Shown: positions 9,159-16,873 of the stretch, in pieces
Layout: each line of letters starts with the position of its first letter
Numbering within the stretch: the first letter of the stretch is position 1
DNA from: Streptomyces puniciscabiei
Lineage (GTDB): Bacteria > Actinomycetota > Actinomycetes > Streptomycetales > Streptomycetaceae
DNA: 64,000 nt
Reading direction: 5' to 3'
NCBI RefSeq assembly: GCF_006715785.1
Contig: NZ_VFNX01000001.1
Location: 5,808,001 to 5,872,000 of the forward strand
Notes under the pieces: model-generated
What the model was told of the DNA's origin: nothing
What the model saw: only the letters and a program-made list of their open reading frames with translations
Database searches by the model: none
Program-made: the position numbers and the translations under genes

Positions 9159-9740
9159 ATGCCGTATCTCACCAGCCCGGTCGTGCCGGCCGGCAGCCTC
9201 AACCGTGCACCTCAGCCCAGCCTTCCCGCCGGCGACGGCCTGCTGCTGCGCCCCTGGCACGCGCGGGACGCGCCCGCGGTGCACGCCGCCTTCCAGGACC
9301 CGTTGATGCACCAGTGGCACATCAGGGCCGCCGACTCCGAGGAGGAGGTCGCCGGCTGGATCACCCAGTGGCGCAGCTCCTGGGAGGAGGAGCGCGAGGC
9401 ACAGTGGGCCGTCGTGGACGCGGACACCGACGCACTGCTGGGCCGGGTCGCGCTGCGCCAGATCCTGCTCGCCGACGGCTGCGCCGAGGTCGCGTACTGG
9501 ACGGTGGCACGCGCGCGTGGCCGGGGTGTCGCGGTCCGGGCCACCACCCCCCTGTCCCGCTGGGCGTTCGAGGAGGTCGGCCTGCACCGCCTCGAACTCT
9601 CGCACGCCACCGCCAACGAGGCCTCCTGCCGCGTGGCCGCCAAGGCCGGTTTCGCCGCCGAGGGCACCCGGCGCAGCGCTCTGCTCCATCCCGACGGCTG
9701 GCACGACATGCATCTCCACGCACGCGTGCGGGGCGACTGA
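9159..9740 (+). CDS. GNAT N-acetyltransferase, RimJ/RimL-like
   Basis: A 193-residue GNAT protein. LLLRPWHARDAPAVHAAF opens the fold, and YWTVARARGRGVAVRAT is the acetyl-CoA pyrophosphate loop (R/Q-x-x-G-x-G/A pattern); RLELSHATANEASCRVAAKAGFAAEGTRR is the typical RimJ/RimL C-terminal signature. It probably acetylates the N-terminus of a protein or a small amine; the target is unknown. ATG 9159 is preferred because AGGA lies 8 bp upstream; ATG 9150 is in frame but lacks a spaced ribosome site. It is divergent from the pseudouridine synthase. Confidence 0.85.
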   Translation: MPYLTSPVVPAGSLNRAPQPSLPAGDGLLLRPWHARDAPAVHAAFQDPLMHQWHIRAADSEEEVAGWITQWRSSWEEEREAQWAVVDADTDALLGRVALRQILLADGCAEVAYWTVARARGRGVAVRATTPLSRWAFEEVGLHRLELSHATANEASCRVAAKAGFAAEGTRRSALLHPDGWHDMHLHARVRGD

Positions 9741-9767
9741 AAGGGGCGCGCCATTCCCCGAAACGCG

Positions 9768-9782
9768 ATACATCGTGTGTAT
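9768..9782 (+). promoter_or_regulatory. putative PadR operator
   Basis: ATACA-TCGTG-TGTAT is an inverted repeat with perfect 5-bp arms. It abuts the predicted -35 box of the PadR gene. AACGCGATA, which precedes it at 9762-9770, recurs at 9799-9807 over the -10 box, so the promoter is flanked by two copies of the same half-site. This fits autoregulation. Confidence 0.5.
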
Positions 9783-9809
9783 TGACCATCGCGAGCGGAA
9801 CGCGATATG
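9782..9809 (+). promoter_or_regulatory. promoter of the PadR gene
   Basis: TTGACC (9782-9787) and GATATG (9804-9809) are separated by 16 bp, a good match to the housekeeping consensus, about 35 bp before the ATG. Confidence 0.55.
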
Positions 9810-9843
9810 TTCGTGTGCGGATATTCGGAAACGAGGTGATGCC

Positions 9844-10473
9844 ATGGCCATGAAGCGTCGCAAGCTCGGCAACCCGCTGGCGCTCGCGGTGATGGCGACC
9901 CTCTGGCAGAAACCCATGCACCCGTACGAGATCGCCCAGACCCTGCGCCGCCAGGGCAAGGACACCAGCACGAAGATCAACTACGGCTCGCTCTACACGG
10001 TCGTGCAGAACCTTCAGAAGCACGGCTTCGTCGAGGTGACCGACGTGGAGCGGCAGGGCAACCGCCCCGAGCGCACGGTGTACGGGCTGACCGACGCCGG
10101 GCGCGAGGAGCTGACCGAGTGGCTGTCGGACCTCGTCGCCGTCCCGGTGAAGGAGTACCCGATCTTCGAAACCGCCCTCTCGCTCATGGGCGCGCTGCAC
10201 CCGGACGAGGTCGTGCGGCTCCTCGAGGAGCGGCTCAGTGCTCTGGAGATCCAGGTGGCGAGCGGGCGGGGAGCGCTGGAGAAGCTGTACGAGACGCTGC
10301 CGCGGCTCTTCCTCGTCGAGACCGAGTACCAGCTGCACATGACCGAGGCGCAGGCCGAGTGGGTCCGCGGCTTCCTGGCCGAGATCAAGGAGGGCACGCT
10401 GCCGAGGATCGACGAGTGGCGGCACTACCACGAAACCCGGGAGCTGCCACCGGACCTCACCGCGACCACCTGA
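9844..10473 (+). CDS. PadR-family transcriptional repressor
   Basis: A 209-residue PadR regulator. Residues about 10-85 form the winged helix (GNPLALAVMATLWQKPMHPYEI, then SLYTVVQNLQKHGFVEV and the wing RPERTVYGLTDAGREEL). The C-terminal half, about 95-180, is the helical dimerisation domain. The start is ATG 9844 with GAGGTG 5 bp upstream. PadR proteins commonly repress a neighbouring multidrug exporter and respond to its substrate; here a DrrAB-like ABC exporter follows 168 bp downstream on the same strand behind a hairpin. An inverted repeat over the promoter suggests autoregulation. Confidence 0.92.
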   Translation: MAMKRRKLGNPLALAVMATLWQKPMHPYEIAQTLRRQGKDTSTKINYGSLYTVVQNLQKHGFVEVTDVERQGNRPERTVYGLTDAGREELTEWLSDLVAVPVKEYPIFETALSLMGALHPDEVVRLLEERLSALEIQVASGRGALEKLYETLPRLFLVETEYQLHMTEAQAEWVRGFLAEIKEGTLPRIDEWRHYHETRELPPDLTATT

Positions 10474-10481
10474 GAGAACAC

Positions 10482-10519
10482 GACCCCGGCGGGGCTGTTG
10501 CAGCAGCTCCGCCGGGGTC
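10482..10519 (+). terminator. hairpin after the PadR gene
   Basis: GACCCCGGCGG (10482-10492) pairs perfectly with CCGCCGGGGTC (10509-10519), and the loop can form a further GCTG/CAGC stem. There is no T-run. It separates the regulator from the ABC genes, so the exporter should have its own promoter in 10520-10641, which was not identified. Confidence 0.7.
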
Positions 10520-10641
10520 TCGAACCCCGAAACGGATCCGCCGTGCGCGGCTCCGGGCCATCGAGGTGCGGCACACCCAGGATAGCCCGGCGCTCTTCAC
10601 GTGGATCTTCCATCCCTCACACACGCAGGAGAGCAGTCGTC

Positions 10642-11649
10642 ATGAACACCCGTGCGCCCGCCGTGGAGGCGCGCCGGCTCGTCAAGACCTATCCCGGTGA
10701 CGTCACCGCCCTGAGCGGCATGGACATCACCGTGGCACCGGGCACCGTCTTCGGACTCCTCGGCCCCAACGGCGCCGGCAAGTCCACCACCGTCAAGATC
10801 CTCACCACCCTGGCCCGCCCCGACTCCGGCACCGCCACCGTCGCCGGGCACGACGTGCTGCGCCACCCCGACCGGGTGCGCCGCGCGATCGGCGTGGTCG
10901 CCCAGCAGTCCGGCGCCGACCCGGTCGCGACCGGCCGGGAGAACCTGCAACTCCAGGGCCGCCTCTACGGTCTGACCGGTACGGCACTGAACCGGCGGGT
11001 GGACGAGCTGCTGGAGCGGTTCGCCCTGGCCGATGCCGCCCGCCGGCCGGTCAAGGGCTACTCGGGCGGCATGCGGCGCCGCCTGGACGTCGCCCTCGGG
11101 CTGGTGCACCGGCCCGAGGTGCTCTTCCTGGACGAGCCGACCACCGGCCTCGACCCGCAGGCGCGCACCGCGATGTGGGAGGAGATCGGCCGGCTGGCCG
11201 GTGAGGAGGGCCTGACCATCCTGCTCACCACGCACTATCTGGAGGAGGCCGACCGGCTCGCCGAGCGCGTCGCGATCGTCGACCGGGGCCGGATCGTGGT
11301 CGAGGGCACCCCGGACGCCCTCAAGGGCGAACTGCGCGGCGACGCCGTCCACCTGGAGCTGAGCGAGCCGGTCGGCGAGGCCGGACGCACGCTGCTCACC
11401 GGCGCCCTGACCGCACTGCCCGGGGTGCACGAGGCGCTGTGCGAGGGGCGCCGCATCAGCGTCCGCGCCGACGACGGGGCGGCCAGTGTGCCCGCCCTGC
11501 TCGCCGCGCTGGACCGGGCCGGGGTCACCGTCTCCTCGGCCACCGTCGCCCGGCCCTCGCTGGACGACGTCTATCTGCGCCACGCGGGCCGCCGGTACGC
11601 GGAGGCGGAGGCCGAGACCCGGGCCGTGCTCGCCGGAGGTGTGCGATGA
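10642..11649 (+). CDS. ABC exporter ATPase, DrrA-like
   Basis: A 335-residue ATP-binding subunit. Walker A GPNGAGKST is at residues 41-49, the signature SGGMRRRLD at 141-149 and Walker B LFLDE at 161-165, with the switch His in LLTTHYLEEADR. The C-terminal 100 residues are the extension seen in the daunorubicin-resistance (DrrA) group, which powers a separate membrane subunit to export drugs or lipids. AGGAGAG lies 10 bp before the ATG. The stop overlaps the permease start (ATGA). The nearby PadR gene is the likely regulator. The substrate is unknown. Confidence 0.92.
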   Translation: MNTRAPAVEARRLVKTYPGDVTALSGMDITVAPGTVFGLLGPNGAGKSTTVKILTTLARPDSGTATVAGHDVLRHPDRVRRAIGVVAQQSGADPVATGRENLQLQGRLYGLTGTALNRRVDELLERFALADAARRPVKGYSGGMRRRLDVALGLVHRPEVLFLDEPTTGLDPQARTAMWEEIGRLAGEEGLTILLTTHYLEEADRLAERVAIVDRGRIVVEGTPDALKGELRGDAVHLELSEPVGEAGRTLLTGALTALPGVHEALCEGRRISVRADDGAASVPALLAALDRAGVTVSSATVARPSLDDVYLRHAGRRYAEAEAETRAVLAGGVR

Positions 11650-12422
11650 GCGCCGCCCTCACCCAGACCTGGTACATGACCCAGCGTCAGCTCAGGGTGT
11701 TCGCCCGGCAGCCCGCCTACGCGGCCATCACCCTGATCCAGCCGGTGATCTGGCTGTTCCTGTTCGGCAACCTCTTCAAGAAGATCGTCCAGCTGGGCGG
11801 CTTCGGCACCACCTCCTACCTGGACTACCTGGTGCCGGGCGTGGTGGTCATGAGCGCGCTCAGCTCCAACATGTGGGCCGGGATGGCCACCTTGGAGGAG
11901 ATCCAGCGCGGCACTCTCGACCGTTTCCTGACCACCCCGGTCAGCCGGGCCGCGCTGATGAACGGCAACGTCGTCAACAACGGCCTGGTCACGGCGTTCC
12001 AGTCGCTGGTCATCGTGCTGCTCGGCCTGCTCGGCGGCGCGGAATACCCGGGCGGCGTCGGCGGCGTCGCGATCCTCGTGCTGTCGGCCGTCCTGCTCGG
12101 CACGGTCTTCGGGGCCCTGTCCAACGCGCTCGGCATGCTCGTGCGCGAACGCGAGTCGATCATCGGCATCAACACCTTCCTGCTGCTGCCGCTGACCTTC
12201 CTCTCCAGCGCCTTCATGGCACCCTCGCAGATGCCCGGCTGGATGCGGCACATCGCCGACTTCAACCCGCTCGACTGGGCCATGGTGGCGGGCCGTTCGG
12301 CGATGTCCGAGCATCCCGACTGGGGTGACGTCCTGGGCCGCGGCGGGGCACTGCTGGCGCTGGCCCTCGCGGCGGTGTGGCTGTCGATCCGCACCTTCCG
12401 CTCGTACCAGCGGTCGGTGTGA
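11646..12422 (+). CDS. ABC-2 type permease, DrrB-like
   Basis: A 258-residue integral membrane protein with six predicted helices, of the ABC-2 transporter family. The N-terminal RQLRVFARQPAYAAITLIQPVIWLFLFG is typical of DrrB, as are the FLTTPVSRAALMNG cytoplasmic coupling helix and PLTFLSSAFMAPSQMPGWM loop. It pairs with the preceding ATPase; the two genes overlap by 4 bp and will be co-translated. Together they should export a hydrophobic compound. The open frame reaches further upstream, but ATG 11646 is the coupled start and gives the family length. Confidence 0.92.
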   Translation: MSAALTQTWYMTQRQLRVFARQPAYAAITLIQPVIWLFLFGNLFKKIVQLGGFGTTSYLDYLVPGVVVMSALSSNMWAGMATLEEIQRGTLDRFLTTPVSRAALMNGNVVNNGLVTAFQSLVIVLLGLLGGAEYPGGVGGVAILVLSAVLLGTVFGALSNALGMLVRERESIIGINTFLLLPLTFLSSAFMAPSQMPGWMRHIADFNPLDWAMVAGRSAMSEHPDWGDVLGRGGALLALALAAVWLSIRTFRSYQRSV

Positions 12423-12433
12423 TGATGTAGGGC

Positions 12434-13366
12434 ATGCCGCCCTACGACCTCGCGAACCGGCTCGTCGTCGGTGTCGCCTCCAGCGCCCTGTTCGACCTGC
12501 GGGAGTCGGACGCGGTCTTCCGCGAGCAGGGCGAGGAGGCCTACCGGGCCTACCAGGAGGAGAACGTGGACCACACGCTCCGGCCCGGGGTCGCGTTCGC
12601 GTTCATCCGCAGGCTGCTGTCGCTGAACGACCTCGGCGAGCCGGGAGACCCGCTCGTCGAGGTCATCATCCTCTCCCGCAACGACCCGGACACGGGCCTG
12701 CGGGTGATGCGGTCGATCGAGGCCCATGAACTGCCGGTCAGCCGGGCGGTGTTCATGCAGGGCAGGGCGCCGTACGCGTTCATGACCGCGCTGAACATGT
12801 CCCTGTTCCTGTCCGCGAACGGCGACGACGTGCGCGAGGCGGTGGTGGCCGGCCTGCCGGCCGGGCATGTGCTCGGATCGTCGTACGCGGACGACCCGGA
12901 CGACCGGGAACTGCGGATCGCGTTCGACTTCGACGGGGTGCTCGCCAGTGACGCCGCCGAGCAGGTGTACCAGTCCGGCGGCCTGGAGGAGTTCCGCGCG
13001 CACGAGACCCGCAACGCGGCGACCCCGCACGACCCGGGACCGCTGCGGGACTTCCTCGCCGGGGTGAACCGGATACAGCGCCGGGAGGAGGAGCGGCGCA
13101 GGACCGACCCGGACTACCCGAGCCGGGTCCACGTCACCCTCGTGACCGCGCGCGCCGCGCCGGCTCACGAGAGGGCCGTGCGGAGCCTGAAGCAGTGGGG
13201 CGTGACGGTCAACGGCGCCTTCTTCCTCGGGGGCATCGAGAAGGGCGCGGTCATGAAGGTGCTCAAGCCCCACATCTTCTTCGACGACCAGGTGACACAC
13301 CTGCACAGCACGTCCCGGACCACACCGAGCGTGCACATCCCGTTCGGGAAGATCAACGAGAGTTGA
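12434..13366 (+). CDS. cytosolic 5'-nucleotidase (NT5C1-like, PF06189)
   Basis: A 310-residue protein similar over its length to cytosolic 5'-nucleotidase 1. SSALFDL (about residues 16-22), LSRNDPDTGLRVMRSI (80-95) and the HAD-like FDFDGVLASD (165-174) with Asp165 and Asp167 are the recognisable blocks; FFDDQ near the end is the second acidic motif. Such enzymes release phosphate from nucleoside monophosphates. The middle of the protein (ETRNAATPHDPGPLRDFL) also matches. It begins 11 bp after the exporter, but its function gives no clear link to it. The ribosome site is weak. Confidence 0.82.
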   Translation: MPPYDLANRLVVGVASSALFDLRESDAVFREQGEEAYRAYQEENVDHTLRPGVAFAFIRRLLSLNDLGEPGDPLVEVIILSRNDPDTGLRVMRSIEAHELPVSRAVFMQGRAPYAFMTALNMSLFLSANGDDVREAVVAGLPAGHVLGSSYADDPDDRELRIAFDFDGVLASDAAEQVYQSGGLEEFRAHETRNAATPHDPGPLRDFLAGVNRIQRREEERRRTDPDYPSRVHVTLVTARAAPAHERAVRSLKQWGVTVNGAFFLGGIEKGAVMKVLKPHIFFDDQVTHLHSTSRTTPSVHIPFGKINES

Positions 13367-13382
13367 GCGGGGGCCGCGCTCA
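13364..13382. terminator. short hairpin between convergent genes
   Basis: TGAGCG and CGCTCA form a 6-bp stem across the two stop codons of the nucleotidase and the siderophore-interacting gene. It is short and has no T-run. Confidence 0.35.
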
Positions 13383-14225
13383 GGCCGCCGCCGGGCCGCT
13401 CTCCTGCTCGGCCTCGATACGGGCGTTCCACTCCCGCTTGGAGGCCTGCCAGCCGTCCTCGTTGTGACCCAGGCGCCAGTATCCGGAGATCGACAGGTCC
13501 TCGCGCGGTATGTCCAGTTCGACCCGCAGCAGCCGGCGCAGCTCCTTCACGAAGCCCGCCTCGCCGTGCACGAACGCGTGCACCCGGCCCTCGGGGAACG
13601 CAAGCGCGCGTACGGCCTCCAGCAGGGCCTCGCCGACCGGCCGGTCCCCGCGGTGCAGCCAGACGACCTCCACATCCGAGTCGATCTTCTGCTCCTCCTC
13701 GGGGCCGGACACCTCCACGAAGGCATGTGCCCGGGTACCGGCGGGCAGTGCCTCCAGGGACCGTGCGATCGCGGGCAGCGCGCTCTCGTCACCGGCGAGC
13801 AGGTGCCAGTCGGCCGTGGGGTCGGGGGCGTAGGCGCCGCCGGGGCCCATGAAGCGCACGGTCTCGCCCGGCCGCACGCGGCATGCCCACGGGCCGGCCA
13901 GGCCCTCGTCGCCGTGGATGACGAAGTCCAGGGTCAGCTCGCGGTGTTCGGCATTCCAGGCGCGCACGGTGTAGGTGCGGGTGACCGGCCACTGCTCCCG
14001 CGGGAACTCCGCGCGGATCCGCTCCAGGTCGAAGGGTTCCGGGTAGGTCACCCCGTCGGGGCCGAAGAGCAGCTTCACATAGTGGTCGGTGCAGGTGTCC
14101 GCCGCGAAGTCGGCCAGACCCTCGCCGCCGAGCACCACGCGCTGCATGTGCGGGGTCAGCCGCTCGGTGCGGACCACATGGGCGGTGCGGGTCTTGCGCG
14201 GCTTTCGAACCGGACGCTCTGCCAT
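13380..14225 (-). CDS. siderophore-interacting protein (FAD-dependent ferric reductase, ViuB family)
   Basis: A 281-residue SIP-family flavoprotein that reduces ferric siderophores in the cytosol to free iron. Residues 20-140 form the FAD-binding barrel with RTYTVRAW (83-90) contacting FAD; the second half is the NAD(P)H-binding SIP domain ending in GYWRLGHNEDGW. ATG 14225 is chosen over the adjacent GTG because GGAGG is 5 bp before it. An iron-box sequence lies 20-40 bp upstream, so repression by a DtxR/DmdR regulator under iron sufficiency is expected. No siderophore transport genes are adjacent. Confidence 0.92.
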   Translation of the reverse strand: MAERPVRKPRKTRTAHVVRTERLTPHMQRVVLGGEGLADFAADTCTDHYVKLLFGPDGVTYPEPFDLERIRAEFPREQWPVTRTYTVRAWNAEHRELTLDFVIHGDEGLAGPWACRVRPGETVRFMGPGGAYAPDPTADWHLLAGDESALPAIARSLEALPAGTRAHAFVEVSGPEEEQKIDSDVEVVWLHRGDRPVGEALLEAVRALAFPEGRVHAFVHGEAGFVKELRRLLRVELDIPREDLSISGYWRLGHNEDGWQASKREWNARIEAEQESGPAAA

Positions 14226-14245
14226 CACGACCTCCAGCAGGATGG

Positions 14246-14264
14246 TTAGGTTTACCTAAGTTAG
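14246..14264 (-). promoter_or_regulatory. iron box (DmdR/DtxR operator)
   Basis: TTAGGTTTACCTAAGTTAG contains the inverted repeat TTAGG-TTTA-CCTAA. Read on the minus strand it matches 14 of 19 positions of the DtxR/IdeR consensus TTAGGTTAGSCTAACCTAA. It lies just upstream of the siderophore-interacting gene. Confidence 0.75.
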
Positions 14265-14317
14265 CATCTCGCTTCCCTGGAACACCCCTTTTCCGAGCGG
14301 CGGCTGAGAGCCCTTTG

Positions 14318-14331
14318 CCGGAATATTCCGG
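14318..14331. other. perfect 14-bp palindrome CCGGAATATTCCGG
   Basis: A perfect palindrome in the 112-bp gap between the exonuclease 3' end and the siderophore-interacting gene. Its AT core is rare in this DNA. It could be an operator or a small hairpin; no regulator is known for it here. Confidence 0.4.
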
Positions 14332-14337
14332 TCGAGG

Positions 14338-15267
14338 TCATGCGGGACGCTCGGCGAGCGTGGTCAGCAGCCGCTGCAGGGAGCCGCCGAGCCCCCATCG
14401 CGCGGCCAGCCGCTCCAGTGCCGCCGGGTCCCGCGGGGCGTGCGGCAGGGTCGTGTCGACGTCCGGCAGCGGTACGTCGTCCGCCACCCGTACCACCTTG
14501 GGCGCGACCGCGACATACGGCTGGGCCTCGGTCAGCCGCTTGCGCTGCGACGGCGTGAGCCTGGCCCGCGGGTCGTCGACCGCCGCCATGATCCCGGCCA
14601 GGTCGCCGTACTCGGCGAGCAGCTTGGCGGCCGTCTTCTCGCCGATCCCGGCCACGCCCGGCAGGCCGTCGCTCGGGTCGCCGCGCAGCAGCGCCAGATC
14701 CGCGTACCCCCGCCCGTCGACGCCATACTTCGCGCGCAGCACCGCCTCGTCGGTCAGCTGCAGGGTGCCGACGCCCTTCAGCGGATACAGCACCCGGATC
14801 CCGCGCGCGTCGTCCACCAGCTGGTACAGATCCCGGTCGCCGGTGACGATGTCCACCGGGCCCCGGGCCCGCGCGGTGAACGTGCCGATCACGTCGTCCG
14901 CCTCGTACCCCGCGACGCCGACCCGGGCGATGCCGAGCGCGTCCAGCACGTCCTCGATGACCGGCACCTGCGGGGAGAGGGTGTCGGGCACCTCCTCCAC
15001 GTCCGGCGCGTCCTCGTGTTCCTCGGCGACCCGGTGCGCCTTGTAGGTCGGGATCAGGTCCACCCGCCACTGCGGACGCCAGTCGGCGTCCATGCAGGCC
15101 ACCAGCTCCTGTGGCCGGTGGTCCCTGACCAGCCGGTCGATGAAGTCCAGCAGCCCGCGCACGGCGTTCACGGGCGTGCCGTCCGGCGCCTTCACGGAGT
15201 CCGGGACGCCGAAATAGGCGCGGAAGTACAGCGATGCGGTGTCGAGGAGCATGAGTCGTCCGGTCAC
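14338..15267 (-). CDS. 5'-3' exonuclease / flap nuclease (Pol I N-domain-like)
   Basis: A 309-residue stand-alone FEN1/5'-3' exonuclease. LLDTASLYFRAYFG at the start supplies the first metal-binding Asp (residue 9); GYEADDVIG, VTGDRDLYQLV and LRGDPSDGLPGVAGIGEKTAAKLL are the remaining acidic clusters and the helix-hairpin-helix that grips DNA. It removes RNA primers and 5' flaps during repair. GTG 15267 is taken as the start; ATG 15252 is a possible alternative that would trim five residues. The next gene upstream on this strand is a small membrane protein 46 bp away, so they may share a transcript. Confidence 0.88.
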   Translation of the reverse strand: MTGRLMLLDTASLYFRAYFGVPDSVKAPDGTPVNAVRGLLDFIDRLVRDHRPQELVACMDADWRPQWRVDLIPTYKAHRVAEEHEDAPDVEEVPDTLSPQVPVIEDVLDALGIARVGVAGYEADDVIGTFTARARGPVDIVTGDRDLYQLVDDARGIRVLYPLKGVGTLQLTDEAVLRAKYGVDGRGYADLALLRGDPSDGLPGVAGIGEKTAAKLLAEYGDLAGIMAAVDDPRARLTPSQRKRLTEAQPYVAVAPKVVRVADDVPLPDVDTTLPHAPRDPAALERLAARWGLGGSLQRLLTTLAERPA

Positions 15268-15313
15268 GCTCGCATCATGCCGTACGGCACTGACACTCAC
15301 CCGGCACCGACAG

Positions 15314-15670
15314 TCACCCGGTAAGCGACAGCAGCCAACTCCAGCGCGGCTGCTCCAGAACGAGCGCCGCGCAGGCCAGCAGGGTCGCGGGCACGGCGGC
15401 CCAGGCCGGCCACAGCCACCACGCGGACACCACCGCGGCGACCAGCTGCAGCAGCACGAACACGATGGTGACCCAGCCGGGGACGGGCAGGAGCACCTTG
15501 GTCTTGTCGCCCGGAGTGGCGAAGACCGCCGGCACACCGATGAGCACCACCAGCGACAGCACGGCCGGCGGCCAGGAGTACCCGGCCAGGGCCCAGGGCG
15601 TCGCCACCCAGGCGACGAGCTCCGTGGCGAATCGGAAAGCGGACGGGACTCTGTCGTCGGGTCGTTCCAC
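15314..15670 (-). CDS. small membrane protein, YrdB/DUF2568-like
   Basis: A 118-residue protein with four hydrophobic helices (starting at FRFATELVAWVATPWALAG) separated by short loops, the pattern of the YrdB/DUF2568 family. The family function is unknown. GTG 15670 is preferred over the longer frame because GAGGGGG lies 5 bp upstream of it. The family assignment rests on length, helix pattern and the first helix sequence, so it is tentative. Confidence 0.65.
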   Translation of the reverse strand: MERPDDRVPSAFRFATELVAWVATPWALAGYSWPPAVLSLVVLIGVPAVFATPGDKTKVLLPVPGWVTIVFVLLQLVAAVVSAWWLWPAWAAVPATLLACAALVLEQPRWSWLLSLTG

Positions 15671-15796
15671 GGTTGCCCCCTCAACTGCGGTAGGCGGGCA
15701 TCGTAGACCCGCTGTGAGGTGAGCCACTTAAAAGTTTGACCATCTCGATCGCGGGGAGGTGCCGCCACTGTCCTGTCCCCGAGACGAGAGGTACGC

Positions 15797-16873
15797 GTGC
15801 AACCCAGGCTTGAGGCCGGGCACCTGTTCAAGGTGTTCGGCAGACGACCGGACCGAGCGGTGGAACGCCTGCGGCAGGGCGCAGACCGGAAGGAGCTGCG
15901 CGCCGACGGCACCACCGCCGCCGTGATCGACGCCTCCTTCCGCGTCGAGGCGGGCGAGATCTTCGTCGTCATGGGCCTGTCGGGCTCCGGCAAGTCCACC
16001 CTGCTGCGCATGCTCAACGGCCTGCTGGAGCCTACGGCGGGCAGCGTCCGCTTCGACGGCCAGGACCTGACCGCGCTCACCGCCCGCGAACTGCGCGAAC
16101 TGCGCTCGAAGAAGATCAGCATGGTGTTCCAGCACTTCGCGCTGTTCCCGCACCGCAGCGTCCGCGACAACGCCGCATACGGCTTGGAGGTGCAGGGCGT
16201 GCCCCGCGCCGAGCGCGAGCGTCGCGCCGACGAGGCGCTCGCCCTGTGCGGCCTGGCCGGCTGGGAGGGCTCCTGGCCCGACGAGCTGTCCGGTGGCATG
16301 CAGCAGCGTGTGGGTCTCGCCCGCGCCCTCGCCACCGACGCCGACCTGCTGCTGATGGACGAGTCCTTCAGCGCGCTGGACCCGCTGATCCGCCGGGACA
16401 TGCAGGACCAGCTGCTCCAGCTGCAGCAGACCCTGAAGAAGACCATCGTCTTCATCACGCACGACCTCAACGAGGCCATGCGGCTCGGCGACCGCATCGC
16501 CGTCATGCGCGACGGCCGCATCGTGCAGACCGGCACCGCCGAGGACATCCTGCTGCGCCCCGCGAACGACTACGTCGCCTCCTTCATCCAGGACGTCGAC
16601 CGCTCCCGCGTGCTGACCGCCGCCGCCGTCATGGACACCGACCCGCGCGGCGACGAGGCCGACTGCCGCTGTGAGACGGCGACCCCCGAGACGCCGTTCG
16701 CCGAGCTGTGCGCCATCAGCGCGCGGCTGAGCCACCCGGTCGCCGTCGTGGACGCCGACCGCACCCTCGTGGGGGTCGTGCCCCGCCGGCGCCTGGTCGG
16801 TTTCCTCGGCGACGAGCAGGGTCCGCCGGCGGCCTGCGGCAACGGCGGGGAGAAGGTGATCGGCCGTGCCTAG
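15797..16873 (+). CDS. glycine betaine/proline ABC transporter ATPase (ProV/OpuAA-like)
   Basis: A 358-residue ATPase of the quaternary-ammonium uptake group. The N-terminal KVFGRRPDRAV precedes Walker A GLSGSGKST (60-68); then come FQHFALFPHRSV, signature LSGGM (164-168) and Walker B LLMDE (185-189). Residues after about 280 form a degenerate CBS-like tail, which in OpuA senses ionic strength. The GTG start has GAGAGG upstream. The gene overlaps the fused permease gene by 8 bp. It should drive uptake of glycine betaine or a related osmoprotectant, so osmotic control is likely. A GTTT/GGGGAG pair near 15734-15758 weakly resembles a SigB-type promoter. Confidence 0.9.
   Translation: MQPRLEAGHLFKVFGRRPDRAVERLRQGADRKELRADGTTAAVIDASFRVEAGEIFVVMGLSGSGKSTLLRMLNGLLEPTAGSVRFDGQDLTALTARELRELRSKKISMVFQHFALFPHRSVRDNAAYGLEVQGVPRAERERRADEALALCGLAGWEGSWPDELSGGMQQRVGLARALATDADLLLMDESFSALDPLIRRDMQDQLLQLQQTLKKTIVFITHDLNEAMRLGDRIAVMRDGRIVQTGTAEDILLRPANDYVASFIQDVDRSRVLTAAAVMDTDPRGDEADCRCETATPETPFAELCAISARLSHPVAVVDADRTLVGVVPRRRLVGFLGDEQGPPAACGNGGEKVIGRA

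Noticed and set aside
15671..15796. riboswitch before the betaine transporter (GCCGCCACTG looked like part of a cobalamin or c-di-AMP element)
   Set aside because: Only a short fragment matches; no full set of conserved elements could be found.
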